Assembly (NCBI GenBank): GCA_012934845.2 | Contig: WNNJ02003776.1 | Span: forward strand, 780,616 to 844,615 | Source: Pomphorhynchus laevis | Lineage: Eukaryota > Acanthocephala > Palaeacanthocephala > Echinorhynchida > Pomphorhynchidae | DNA length: 64,000 nucleotides | Reading direction: 5' to 3' | Shown: piece after piece, positions 32,705-42,800 of the stretch | Position numbering within the stretch: the stretch's first letter is position 1 | Layout: each line of letters begins with the position of its first letter | Translations under genes and position numbers: made by a program | Notes under the pieces: generated by a model | Databases searched by the model: none | What the model was told of the DNA's origin: nothing | The model's input: the letters and a program-made list of their open reading frames with translations, nothing else

Positions 32705-33181
32705 ATGAACTTATCTAACCCTGATGAGGTTAGAACAAACACAGTCCCAAGTCTGACCTCGTATATTGGCACTACCTTTATCAACAACTCGTGCAGCAGA
32801 TCACTACAAAACGATCTAAAGCGCTCAGGATTGACGAATATTCGAATTTACCACAAAAGATGTTGCACTTTATCTGGGATGTTCAAAAAGAAACCAAAAT
32901 TGTCCCCTGTAAGTGGCGTATACCGCATTCCTTGCCAAGATTGTGACGCGGGTTATGTAGGACAAACCCGACAAACATTCTCCAAGCGCATTTATCAGCA
33001 TCGATATGCGCTAAAACGGGGTGACTCCTCGTCTGCCATTGTCAACCACGTCCTATCGACCGATCATGGGATTGACTTGGGAAAAGCTAAGATTATCTGT
33101 GTTGAAAACAACTTGCAACGTCGTCTTATAAAAGAATCAGTCTTAATAAATTCCGAAGCGAATCCGATGGCCGGAAATTAG
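32705..33181 (+). CDS. GIY-YIG endonuclease of PLE-2 (right copy)
   Basis: 158 codons, GVYRIPCQDC...GYVGQTRQTF...IYQHRYALKRG, the same protein as on the left arm. It ends NSEANPMAGN within the first pseudo-LTR unit. Confidence 0.85.
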   Translation: MNLSNPDEVRTNTVPSLTSYIGTTFINNSCSRSLQNDLKRSGLTNIRIYHKRCCTLSGMFKKKPKLSPVSGVYRIPCQDCDAGYVGQTRQTFSKRIYQHRYALKRGDSSSAIVNHVLSTDHGIDLGKAKIICVENNLQRRLIKESVLINSEANPMAGN

Positions 33182-34058
33182 TCTAACTGTTCACTACGAT
33201 TACCAGTATCGCATGAAATTGTGGACGGTATCACGTAAACGAATGGACTTCTTCCGTGGTATTCCTAGTATAAAACTTGTATCTCTGTACTGTCATTTTA
33301 ATTCTGTTTGATTTTTTATCTGTTGACAAGGACCGTTTGGTCGAAAGCTCGAATAAAAACGATTCAAATTTTATTTCGCAAGTCTATAATGAGTGATCGA
33401 TACAACAATATAATGAAAATAGAAAAAATAGTACAAAAAACTCAAATCGTTTTGCAACTTTAAAAAACGGAAATTCCGAAGCGAATCCGATGGCCGGAAA
33501 TAAGTCTAACTGGTCACTACGATTACCAGTATCGCATGAAATTGTGGACGGTATCACGTAAACGAATGGACTTTTTCCGTGGTATTCCTAGTATAAAACT
33601 TGTACCTCTGTACTGTCATTTTAATTCTGTTTGATTTTTTTTATCTGCTGAGAAAGACCGTTTGGTCGAAAGCTCCAATAAAAACGATTCAAACTTTATT
33701 TCGCAAGTTTATAATGAGTGATCGATACAACAATATAATGAAAATAGAAAAACTAGTACAAAAAACTCAAATCGTTTTGCAACTTTAAAAAACGGAAATT
33801 CCGAAGCGAATCCGATGGCCGGAAATATGTCTAACTGGTCACTACGATTACCAGTATCGCATGAAATTGTGGACGGTATCACGTAAACGAACGGACTTCT
33901 TCTGTGGTATTCCTAGTATAAAACTTGTATCTCTGTACTGTCATTTTAATTCTGTTTGATTTTTTATCTGTTGAGAAGGACCGTTTGGTCGAAAGCTTCA
34001 ATAAAAACGATTCAAACTTTATTTCGCAAGTCTATAATGAGTGATTGATACAACAATC
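33153..34058 (+). repeat. PLE-2 pseudo-LTR, nearly three tandem units (right)
   Basis: Unit starts near 33148, 33473 and 33798 (period 325); the third ends at about 34058. Hammerhead-like cores lie at 33320-33346, 33645-33671 and 33968-33994: CTGTTGA or CTGCTGA in place of CUGANGA, then GACC/GGTC stem and GAAAGC. Confidence 0.85.
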
Positions 34059-34164
34059 TAATCAAAGACTTGCACGCAACTATGTCTAATTTTCATTATA
34101 GTTTTTGTGATTACTTATTGATATTCTGCTTATATCTTTTTTCAAACTTTGTATTTCATTCTTT

Positions 34165-34437
34165 GTGAAATACATTCTTGGTATGACACAAGAAACACCG
34201 ATCTACAATTTTGTGCCGGTCGCCGTGGAAACGCTTGGTGCGTTGGGCCCAGAGGCGAAAGTCTTAATGCACAAAATAGGTCCGTGTATAGCAGCAGTGA
34301 CCGGAGAGTAGCGGTCCACGGATTTCTTGCTGCAGAGGCTGAGCGTTGCCATCCAACGCGGTAACACTAGTTGTGTTCTGGGCACGGTTGACTGGACGAG
34401 GGATAGACAAGACTTAGACACCATTTATTATTTGTAA
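34165..34437 (+). mobile_element. LINE C-terminal fragment
   Basis: The plus strand reads FVPVAVETLGALGPEAKVL, then (after one TAG) RSTDFLLQRLSVAIQRGNT and a stop at about 34437. This C-terminal signature is widespread in invertebrate LINE polyproteins. Nothing else of the element is seen. Confidence 0.65.
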
Positions 34438-34599
34438 TCTTTGTTTTTGCTTTTTTTTGAAAAATAGCGTTTAACTGTAAAAAAAATTTATTCTCTTTTG
34501 ATAATAATTTTGTTTTTAGATTTTTTCCGCGGTCACTATCGTCACCTTTTTTTCAGTTAGGTTAGTCGTTCGATCGACATTCTCATTTTGGATACAAAA

Positions 34600-34757
34600 C
34601 ACACGCTTTTTATTCACACCATCCACCCACTTTAAATATTCTTTAAAATGGGTGCATGTGTGAGTACACACGCTTTTCCTTCACACGCTTTTTTATTCTC
34701 ACCATCCACCCACCTTAAATATTCTTTAAAATGGGTGCATGTGTGAGTACAGTTTGC
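34600..34757. repeat. 82-bp tandem duplication
   Basis: The unit starting CACACGCTTTTTATTC and ending GGGTGCATGTGTGAGTACA is present twice (34600 and 34682). It includes the end of the zinc-knuckle frame on the minus strand. Confidence 0.85.
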
Positions 34758-35080
34758 ACACTTAGGTTTTTCGGACATTTTTTCACAATTTTGTGATTCA
34801 TTCTCGTCTCCACAGTGCACACAGCGAGGACCACTTTCCAAACACATGTTTGAAAAGTGACTTAAAATTAGATGACCCAAAATTCCAGGTCGAGGGTCGC
34901 GCAGCTTTTGTATATCACTTACAGCTCCTTTGACAAGAAGAGAGCTGTAAGCTTGGTTATAGGATTTACATTTTTTATTACAGCTATTCCGTACTTATCA
35001 ATCAAATCCTTAACATCATCTTCCTATGCGAACGACGGGACATCCCTAAGGATTCTCATAGCACGCAGATAAGTGTAAGT
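34632..35080 (-). pseudogene. LINE ORF1-like zinc-knuckle fragment
   Basis: The minus strand carries RCVHCGDENESQNC and PKCANC, zinc knuckles typical of jockey/I-type ORF1 proteins. Upstream (34880-35080) related sequence (LIDKYGIAVIKNVKSI) is interrupted by stops. Confidence 0.55.
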
Positions 35081-35092
35081 GACTTTGATAAT

Positions 35093-35600
35093 AACCTAGT
35101 TTAAAATAGATACATATTTTAAACTAGGTTTCTATAAAAATAACATCAAGCAGAAAATAGTAAAATATATAAATCAACACAATAATATAAAGAATAAATT
35201 TAAACTCTTAAGTGGCAAATTTTTATGGATGGATAATAAATAATATACTTTGTATTAAAATAAGATACTAGATAGTTATTTCAGAGGAAATACATCATTA
35301 GCATGTATTTGGCCCCGCTGCTATGTTGGGTAGAGGAGTTAGGGGCCGAAACCTGATAGCATAGCAGTTCCTCCTGATGACCTCTAATTCTTATTCTGAT
35401 ACAACGTCTGTTATTTATTAGTCAATTCATAAAAATGACGTTTATTTTAAATTTCATTTTTAACTTGATTTAAATTATAGAAAATCTAAAAACAATTATT
35501 AATTTTATTATTTAATTATTAAATTTTGATTTAGCATTATTATGTTTTGTTTATTTTATAATTATATTAAATACGTAGACTCAGTTAGCTGATTTAATTG
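35093..35600 (+). mobile_element. Naiad 3' fragment (copy i) opening with a snap-back
   Basis: Matches 45022-45530 of the main Naiad copy: end of the RT ORF, the conserved 3' fold (35311-35367) and the terminal TACGTAGACTCAGTTAGCTG. The truncated 5' edge is a perfect 15-bp hairpin (35093-35107 with 35116-35130). Confidence 0.85.
35311..35367 (+). ncRNA. Conserved pseudoknot-like fold in the Naiad 3' region
   Basis: GGCCCC (35311-35316) pairs with GGGGCC (35342-35347), and CTGCTATG (35318-35325) pairs with CATAGCAG (35360-35367). The order a-b-a'-b' is that of a pseudoknot. The same strings occur in copies at 45216 and, inverted, near 55445. Confidence 0.6.
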
Positions 35601-35842
35601 ATTCCTTTTATTTGTGGTAGCTTTATCCTGAATGTTTTTTATATTAACATTTTTGAACGTTATTCTGGCGAAACCATCTTTCAAAATGTACCGCTCAAAG
35701 ATAATTTCCCGAGAGATGTTATCTTTGACGGTACCTCTAATATTCTTTTGAAAGGTAGTTTTGCCTTTGTCATTATCCCAATTTATTTTCAGCGCATAAG
35801 CGTCCTGCCTTATTGGCAGGATCATATATTTGCGCTGGAAAT

Positions 35843-35868
35843 TGTTATGACAATATTATTGTCATAAC
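35843..35868. repeat. Hairpin GTTATGACAATA at an element's 3' side
   Basis: GTTATGACAATA and its complement TATTGTCATAAC face each other with one base between. The same hairpin borders the 3' end of element J (about 39855-39880). Confidence 0.8.
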
Positions 35869-35883
35869 AATAGTTTTAATTTT

Positions 35884-36176
35884 TTTTAAATACCAGTTTT
35901 TATTATAAAAATGCCGTTGCTTCGACGCAGCGGCATTGGTCCCCTGAGAAATGACGCCTGTTTTTGCACCCATATGCTCTGCAGTTGACGCCTTTTCTGC
36001 CATCCTTAACGCATTTGCACCCTTCGCAAACAGCGGCAGGTCCATTGCAGGTGCAGCAGAGGTTATGATTGGATGGCTTCCCAAAACCATTCCGATCGAG
36101 ATTGGGTTCGCAGGCGATTGTGTATTTAAGTGTAGTTATCAGATATAAGCTTGATGCGATACTCTTCCCTTTTTTA
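35884..36176 (-). mobile_element. Short element: C-type 5' end joined to I-type 3' tail
   Basis: 35913-36176 matches the leader and N-terminal codons of element C (CCTGCAATGGACCTGCCG on the minus strand). 35885-35912 is the same 28-nt 3' tail that ends element I (36301-36328). No RT. It is either a template-switch chimera or an internally deleted non-autonomous element. The right edge meets TTGTAAGTAGTTAG. Confidence 0.75.
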
Positions 36177-36296
36177 TTGTAAGTAGTTAGTTATCAAGAA
36201 TGTTTAAATGTAAGTTAAAAGTAACCAAAGATTTTAACCAGTCTTTTGGTTAAAATCCTTTGGTTAAAGTAACAAAAGATTTTAAAGTTTAAATAT
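36177..36296. other. Possible target DNA: GTAAGTAG motif and 11-bp hairpin
   Basis: TTGTAAGTAGTTAGTTATC (36177 on) resembles sequence at 39618 and 39696. GATTTTAACCA (36230-36240) pairs with TGGTTAAAATC (36247-36257). Confidence 0.6.
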
Positions 36297-39200
36297 TTTT
36301 TTTAAATACCAGTTTTTATTATAAAAATAAACAACAAATACACATAATATCCTTAAATTTGTTTGCTTTTTGATCAGTCATTGATGTAAATCTTAGACGC
36401 TTGCCCATCTTTTACTATGTTTGATAATACTGTGCTTGTTCGTTTATTCTAAGCCTTGTAGCACGTATACAAACCGATGCACTAACTGCAATGGCGACAC
36501 TGATTTTTGATTTCAGCCTAGAAATACATTCGCTGTATGCAAGCTTATTACGATCAGCAGATTTGGCTGCTATCCATTTTAGTATTTTATCTGTCTCAGG
36601 TCCAATACCACCTGACGTAGAAAATATAAGAGGAAAGAAAGTACCTCTTTCTATATCTGCAATTCGTTCACCGTACTTTGCATATTTCCGCTGTTGATGG
36701 TATATATGGCATTCGAGAGGAGTTTAGCAAGAGTATGTAGGTGCCAAAGAGCTGTAAATACATATGTCCAAAAAGGATCGCACCATATTTCCTCCGAAAA
36801 TTCCTCTACAAGCTATATCAGACCGCGCTTGATCATCAGAGCAGGTTGTTGGCTTATTAAATACGTAGTTGTTTGGTATAGATCGTAAACATGGCTCAAT
36901 TTGCACGTCACAGCATACCCCTACAAGTTCCTTAGCTACAATGTCTCTCACTAAGTTATGTCTGATAATAGTCATGGCACCAGTATGACATGACAATGCA
37001 TGAGAAGTTGTAAAGTAAGAACCACAAGCACATTTTAGTGATGTTTCGCTTGCTTTTAGATTGTATCTTGCGCATATTGCGTCTTGGAACTCTTGTGAAT
37101 TTAGCCTCGTATGTCTCATTCGGGTTGGTTTGGTACATAGCCACGAAGATGCTCCCTTGTCCGAAGCAAACTTTATTGAATTTTGTAGATCTAATCTTAA
37201 TTCCATGCGAATGGCTTCACTTTCTAATGATGCAATGACCATCTTTTCTTGTTTAATCAACTTTGCTGCTTGATTTTGAGAGGTTATAAGCTGATCTCCC
37301 ACTTCTTCTAGTAACAGTGGCATGCACATTTTTCGAGATCGAACATATTCTTGTTTGGCAACCTCCATCGGGTTTAAAATCCCCAAACCACCATATTTCG
37401 TCGGCATCATATAAATCTGTTCCAGCTCATTGTTTTCATCGTTTTGACCTATAATCTTTGGAATCAATTTCTTTGTAATCAAGTCTTTCAACGGCTTAAA
37501 ACAAATAGGTTTAGTTGGACATGTGCGCATAAGGTATGTCCACTTATGTTGCAGTGCACATCTTAAAACAAAGTATGCCACCTGGGCATCAATATCTGCA
37601 ATTTCTGATAAATTTTCTACCATTTTAAGCCAGGTTGCAATCTTTGATTTTACAATATTTTCAATGAACTCGTCAGCCCCACAAGGCGATCCAAGTGCGA
37701 CGATTCCTTGGAAGGTTATTTCTATTTTAGTGTTGTTAAACAAAATCTTCGTAGTTTCTCCGTCGTTGGGATGAACCAATAATTTGCATTTTGTTTCGTT
37801 TATATGAAAACCATATTTTTCTCCTATCTGATTAAGTCTTTGCCAAACTTTATGTAATTGATCAACTGGCCCTACACAGCATGCGTCGTCGGCATACCAT
37901 CTATGTACGACATTATTCGAACATTTTTGAAGTTCATTGATTAACGGAATTGAAGCCGCTGCAAATGCCGCCATTGCGAGCGGATCACCTTGTGTAAAAC
38001 CTTCTCTCGAATTTATTGCCTCGTCCTTAATACATAATATTGGGGAATTTTGATAGCAGTTCGTAAGTGCAGTATATAAAGACGGGCATGTAAATTTAAT
38101 GTTTTTCAACGCAAGCTGTCGGTTGACTAGATTAAAGGCATTCGTTGCGTCAATCTGAAGTATACCATAATCATCATTTTGTTCAAATAATTCCCTTATT
38201 GAGTGTACTGCAGCCTCAGCACCACAACGCTGACCAGCACATAATTGTACACTTCCAGCCACTTTCTGTAAATCAGTCGAAATTACGGTAAGGATAGTCT
38301 TTGAAATTATTCTACGGCTAACTTCACCTATGCCAATTGGCCTAACTCCTGGATTTTTATCGAGCGGTATTAATCTACTTGCCATTAACGCTTCAGCATT
38401 CAGTGAACTGATCTTATTAGATGCTATTTTAATGGATAATTCTGCTAACGCATTAGAAAGTCTCATTGACTCATCCCCATAATTATGTAAAATATCGTAC
38501 CAATCTTCAGCATCCAAACCTGAAGGTCCACAACTTCCATGAGTTTTCTTTGATGCTTGCCTAATGTGATTATAATCAATTTCAAGAAATACGCTACTAT
38601 GATGGTCTTGGCAGCCTGGTAATCGATGTTTAAGTATAACTTCTGGATTTGCAGGTGCACCTTGAGGATGGAGAAGTAATAACTTATCTCTTACCTTTAT
38701 ATCTAGTACAAAATCATCAATGTCGTGCACTCCAGACGTCACTCCATCCGCAGCAAGTAATCTCATCGCACTAGAAACCTTACCGCATAGTACTAATTTT
38801 ATAAATTTTTTATACCATATATTGTTTTCACTCTGTTCAACTGTTCGACCTTTCAATCTTCTGTTAGCCATACGATGTTGCATTACACGGCATTCGTGCA
38901 CAAGGCTAGTGAGATCATTATTCGCCCATAGGTTCAATCTGCGCTCGAGAGTTTTTCTTATAATACTTATTTTTTTGCTGTCTACTCTCTGTCTAAGTAA
39001 TTGGCTAAATATTGTTGCAGTCATTAATGCACAATTTGAGTCATCACCCGAAGTTGCAGCATCAGCGTATAAATTCGCCATAATCGATACAAATTGTTTG
39101 CTAGCATTGCATCTTGGTAGATGAAATATATTCGGGACCCAGCTTATACATTCTTTAAATAATTTCATTATACTATCATTATCTTTAAAACTATCAGGTG

Positions 39201-39445
39201 TTGACGTGAAGGACTGATTGCATTTTGGTTCGACACATTCCAAGGAATCAACCAAATTCAAAGATGTTCTTTCGAATGGTTCAACATTACTTTTTTTGTT
39301 AGAACAATTATAAGCTGCACAGTTAAAACATGTACGTCCGGCTTTACGACACTTGCAATTTTTACATTTCGCCGCTTGCCCATTGCATGTACAACACTTT
39401 ATTTCTTCCGAAGGTTTTCCACGTGGCATTTTTCAATTGTGTATA
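36297..39445 (-). mobile_element. RLE-type non-LTR element I, almost intact
   Basis: One long ORF with a short leader and an AT-rich 3' tail ending in a T-run (A-run on the coding strand). The 5' edge is 5-20 nt from the 19-nt motif at 39450-39468. Domain order is CXC-type cluster, RT, Cys-His finger, RLE: the general plan of single-ORF, site-specific elements of the R2/NeSL/CRE kind, though I do not assign a clade. Confidence 0.9.
36415..39429 (-). CDS. CXC-RT-RLE polyprotein of element I (1,004 codons, one stop)
   Basis: Starts MPRGKPSEEIKCC. Residues 12-43 form a cysteine cluster (CNGQAAKCKNCKCRKAGRTC). RT: RPIGIGEVSRRII, QLCAGQRCGAEAAVHSIREL, LQIDATNAFNLVNR, FTQGDPLAMAAF (about 480) and catalytic YADD at 512-515. 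C-terminal part: CACGS...HALSC finger (about 798-813), RHNLVRD (about 821), ARSDIACRG (about 867) and FLDICIY (about 890), matching an RLE Asp/Glu-Asp-x-Lys-like core. A single TAA (36721-36723) interrupts the frame at residue 903; beyond it the frame stays open for 101 codons (YAKYGERIADIERG, STSGGIGPETDKIL) to a TAG at 36415. Nicks and reverse-transcribes at the target. Confidence 0.88.
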
Positions 39446-39449
39446 TTAA

Positions 39450-39468
39450 TTGTATTTACTTTAGATTT
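39450..39468 (+). other. 19-nt motif at the 5' edge of element I
   Basis: TTGTATTTACTTTAGATTT, antisense to the element. Matches 12680, 39601, 43214 and, inverted, 26194-26213. Confidence 0.7.
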
Positions 39469-39543
39469 GTCAGAGCCCTTGTATCTCGGGATGACTGTGT
39501 AAGTAGTTATAACACAGCCCAAAGTTTTTGTAATTTGATAGTA

Positions 39544-39628
39544 TTGTATTTACTGCAAGAAGTTGTATTTACTGCAAGAAGTTGTATTTACTGCAAGAAG
39601 TTGTATTTACTTTAGATTGTAAGTAGTT
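39544..39628 (+). repeat. Tandem 19-mers followed by a donor-like GTAAGTAG
   Basis: Three exact copies of TTGTATTTACTGCAAGAAG (39544, 39563, 39582) and one of TTGTATTTACTTTAGATTG (39601-39619) stand head to tail with no spacer. The last unit overlaps GTAAGTAG, a good 5' splice-site consensus. Size and arrangement recall spliced-leader exons; that is inference. Confidence 0.85.
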
Positions 39629-39884
39629 TATTAAGCAGCCAAGAAAGTTCAAATGTATGTTCAGAAGATTGAACATACATTTGTATGTTCAATGAATGTA
39701 AGTAGTTGATAGGTATCAAGATAGTTTGAACTCAATAGTTATAATAGTTATAACAATAGTTATAATAGTTATAATAGTTAACAAAAGTTAACTATTAATT
39801 GTTATGACATATTATTGTCATAATAATAATTTCCATAATAATTCTTATGGAAATTGTTATGACAATATTATTGTCATAACAAAT
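39629..39884. repeat. Chain of short hairpins between elements I and J
   Basis: TTGAACATACA/TGTATGTTCAA (39669-39692), a second TGTAAGTAGTTGATAGG (39697), TTATAATAG repeats, TTTCCATAA/TTATGGAAA, and the GTTATGACAATA hairpin. No coding sequence. Confidence 0.7.
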
Positions 39885-42800
39885 TTTTTTTTGTAATATT
39901 ATTTATTAAAAAAGAAAAGTTAATTTACAGAAAGTAGGTTCCCGTAAACGGGCCTATAAATGAGATTTATTGTCAGGAAAGATTGGATGTCTTCTACTTG
40001 ATCGCGGCATTCGCAGACATAGTGAAGAAGCACGTGCAATCGAGAAGCTAATCTTGCGTTTAAGGTGAACCAATACATCACTATATTTTTCTGATTTTAA
40101 CCTCGATGATATCGAGGCAATGTCCTTGAGTAGCTTAAGAGCTCGCGGTCCAACTCCTCCTGATGATGAAAAAATTAATGGTATAAACTTGCTTTCTTCC
40201 ACACTGACAATTCTTTCATTGTATTTGCTGTTTTTGCGATTTTCATTATATTCAAAGGCGGCGAGAGGCGAACTGCTGGCATATGACGGAGCATGTACTG
40301 AAAAAACATTGACGTCAAAAAACGTCCGCTCATATCGATTGTCCTGTAGTCCATAACATGAAATGTCTAGGCGCGCATTGTTATTTTTCGTTGTTGAATT
40401 ATTCATGAATTCTAAGCTGTCTGGAATCTTTTGCAAAGTTGGTTCGACTTCGACGCCGTGGCATATCTCTGATAATGCATAAGCGATCGTGTTCCGAATA
40501 TCGTTGTGACGGATTATTGGTACACCACCGCGTTTACATGATAATGCGTGAATAATGCCATTTGTTGTACCGCATATACATGTTTTTTGTTTAGATCTGG
40601 TGGATTCCATCCATATCTGGAACATATGGCATCCCTAAATTCATAAGAATGGAGATGAAAGTTATCAACGGCTAGAGGAAGCGCACTTAGCCATGATGAA
40701 GCGCAATTCTGAGTAGCATGGTTAATTGCATTCAATACTGCTTGTTGAGCCCTTTGTTTGACATCAATTAAACGGTTCTTGTAAACATTAATTCGTTGAC
40801 AAGAAATACTTTTTATAACATCTGCTTGTACTTGTCGCAGAGTTTCTCCTGTATATTCAGAATCATAAGTATTACAGATTAGTTGTGCGTTTTCATACTC
40901 CAGTGTGGATGTGAAAATGGGGTCTAATACGCCTAGACCTCCTAGTTTAAGAGGTGAGGTCAATATTGTCCACCAATCATGATTCAAGGTTCGACTTGTT
41001 AAAGATGGTAAAAGCTTGTATTTTAGTATGGTCAACAGCGTTGACAAATGCCCGCATTCAAATGTTGTATGTCTGAAAAAGTTAGTCCATTTCCATTGTA
41101 CTGATTTTGTAAGACCGATATAAGATACATGTGGATCAACTTTGGCTATTTCTACTAAACGATCAAGTAGACGAGTCCAACTTTGAGATTTATCAAGTGC
41201 AACCGAATCTACATACTCGGTAGTGCCTATAGGAATGCCAAGTATCATAATACCATCCGATGATATTCCAATTTCTTTCAATGGGCATGCTTGCTTCATT
41301 TCAGATGGATGAGTAAGCAGTTGTGTTTTCTTAGCGTTAACGAAATATCCGTATTGAGGTCCATCGCTTTTCAATACATTCCATACTATATTTAACTCGT
41401 CAATAGTACCGACAAAGTTTGCATCATCCGCAAACCAAACTTGTGTGATGCTGGGAACACTGTTTTTAATTTTGTTGATCAACGGAAGTGATGCCATGGA
41501 GAAAGCCGCCATAGCTAAGGGGTCCCCTTGTGTGAACCCCTCTCGAGAAAATATGCTTGTACCGCCAAGCACTAGTTGAGCGTCAGTTCTGTAAGTGTTT
41601 GCAAGAACACAAGCCAACGAAGGACAAATGTATTGTATATTGTGAATAGCAGCTTGTCGATTTAAAGAGTTAAATGCGTTAGAAGCATCCACGGCAAGAA
41701 CACAGCGTTGTTTATTCGACATAAATGCGGATTTGATGGAATGAATAGCAAACTCAATTCCGCCACGTTGTGATGCTGTCAGTTGACTCTTTCCAGCCAC
41801 GTCTTGCAAGTCGAATTTTACCACTTCAAGTATGGCTTTACATACTATGCGTCTCGTAACTTCACACACTCCTATCGGTCTTATGCCCCCAGATTTCTTA
41901 GGGATAGCGACAAGCCTACATGTCGTAAACGCATCAAGAACACCAGGAGGAATTTTATCAGTAGTTAATCGAATTGTGAATTCAGCCAAAGCCCTGGCAA
42001 GGTTACGTGAATGATTTCCGAAGCCTGTGAGCATGAATTTCCATAGATTCGAATCACATCCTGACGGTCCTGCACTTCCGTTAGTCTTTTTACAAACTTT
42101 GATGATAGCGTCTTCGTCAATTTGCGTGAAGCGTACAGAGTGATGTGTGATCGCTCCATGAATTGGTGATGACAGAAGAGAATCAGGATGTAGATTTTCT
42201 GGGATAGGGTGTAGATTTTCAAGCACTTCTTTGACAGATGAAGATCCAACCATAACATTAGGGCCTAGCGGACCTGACGAATCATTGTTATCAAGAATCG
42301 CGGAACTTGCAGCAACTTTCCCTCGTAACATTAGTCTAACATAATTCTTTTTCCAATCCGTCATATGTGAATTTTTTCTAGGTTCACTAAAAGCTACTTG
42401 TAGGTAATTGGCCTCGTCAAAAAGCTCTTTATATTTTTTTGTTGACCACAAAGCCAGTCTGTTCTCTAATGTTTTTCGAATCACGTTAACTTTTTTCGAT
42501 GGAATTCTTTGGAGAACGCATTGTAAAAAAATTGTAGCAGACTTGAGAACAGAGTTCTCATTATTATTTTTTCGTGCAACATCGAAATAGAAGTTTGCGA
42601 TAGTATCAATTATAGTATTACTTGCAGAACATCGAGGGAGCACCATGATATTTGGCTTCCATTGAATAACCACTTGATATATCCCCTCAATATTACAAAT
42701 TTCTAAGTTATTAGAAATTCCATTATTCACAGATACAATCTGAGTAGCATCAGTAATTACTGTTCTGTTTGAATGATTTTGATATGCATTTCTTTGCGAA

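Larger units (their letters stand above)
30229..34058. mobile_element. PLE-2: Penelope-like element as a head-to-head inverted pair
   Basis: A plus-strand copy (about 31775-34058) and a minus-strand copy (30229-31765) meet head to head. The minus copy starts at the catalytic Tyr-Val-Asp-Asp region and matches the plus copy to its end. The plus copy has RT blocks MYLLPKIHKP, ATADVKSLFTNVPL, GVAMGSPLGPIFANIY and WWRYVDDVFMVL, and a C-terminal GIY-YIG nuclease. Both ends carry 325-bp tandem pseudo-LTR units. The arms differ at scattered positions, so this is not a simple assembly fold. Its 5' part is missing in both copies. Confidence 0.9.

Noticed and set aside
35281-35400. Hammerhead reading of the Naiad 3' fold (GAAAC and CTGATGA are both present)
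   Set aside because: The order is GAAA before CTGATGA, and no matching stem II forms in that permuted layout. Naiads are reported to lack canonical hammerheads.
35370-35480. SECIS element around GATGACC or AAATGACG
   Set aside because: No convincing AUGA...AA...GA stem by eye; the sequence is too AT-rich to trust. Left to SECISearch.
39697-39800. TTATAATAG repeats as a microsatellite of interest
   Set aside because: Short and simple; kept only as part of the hairpin chain.
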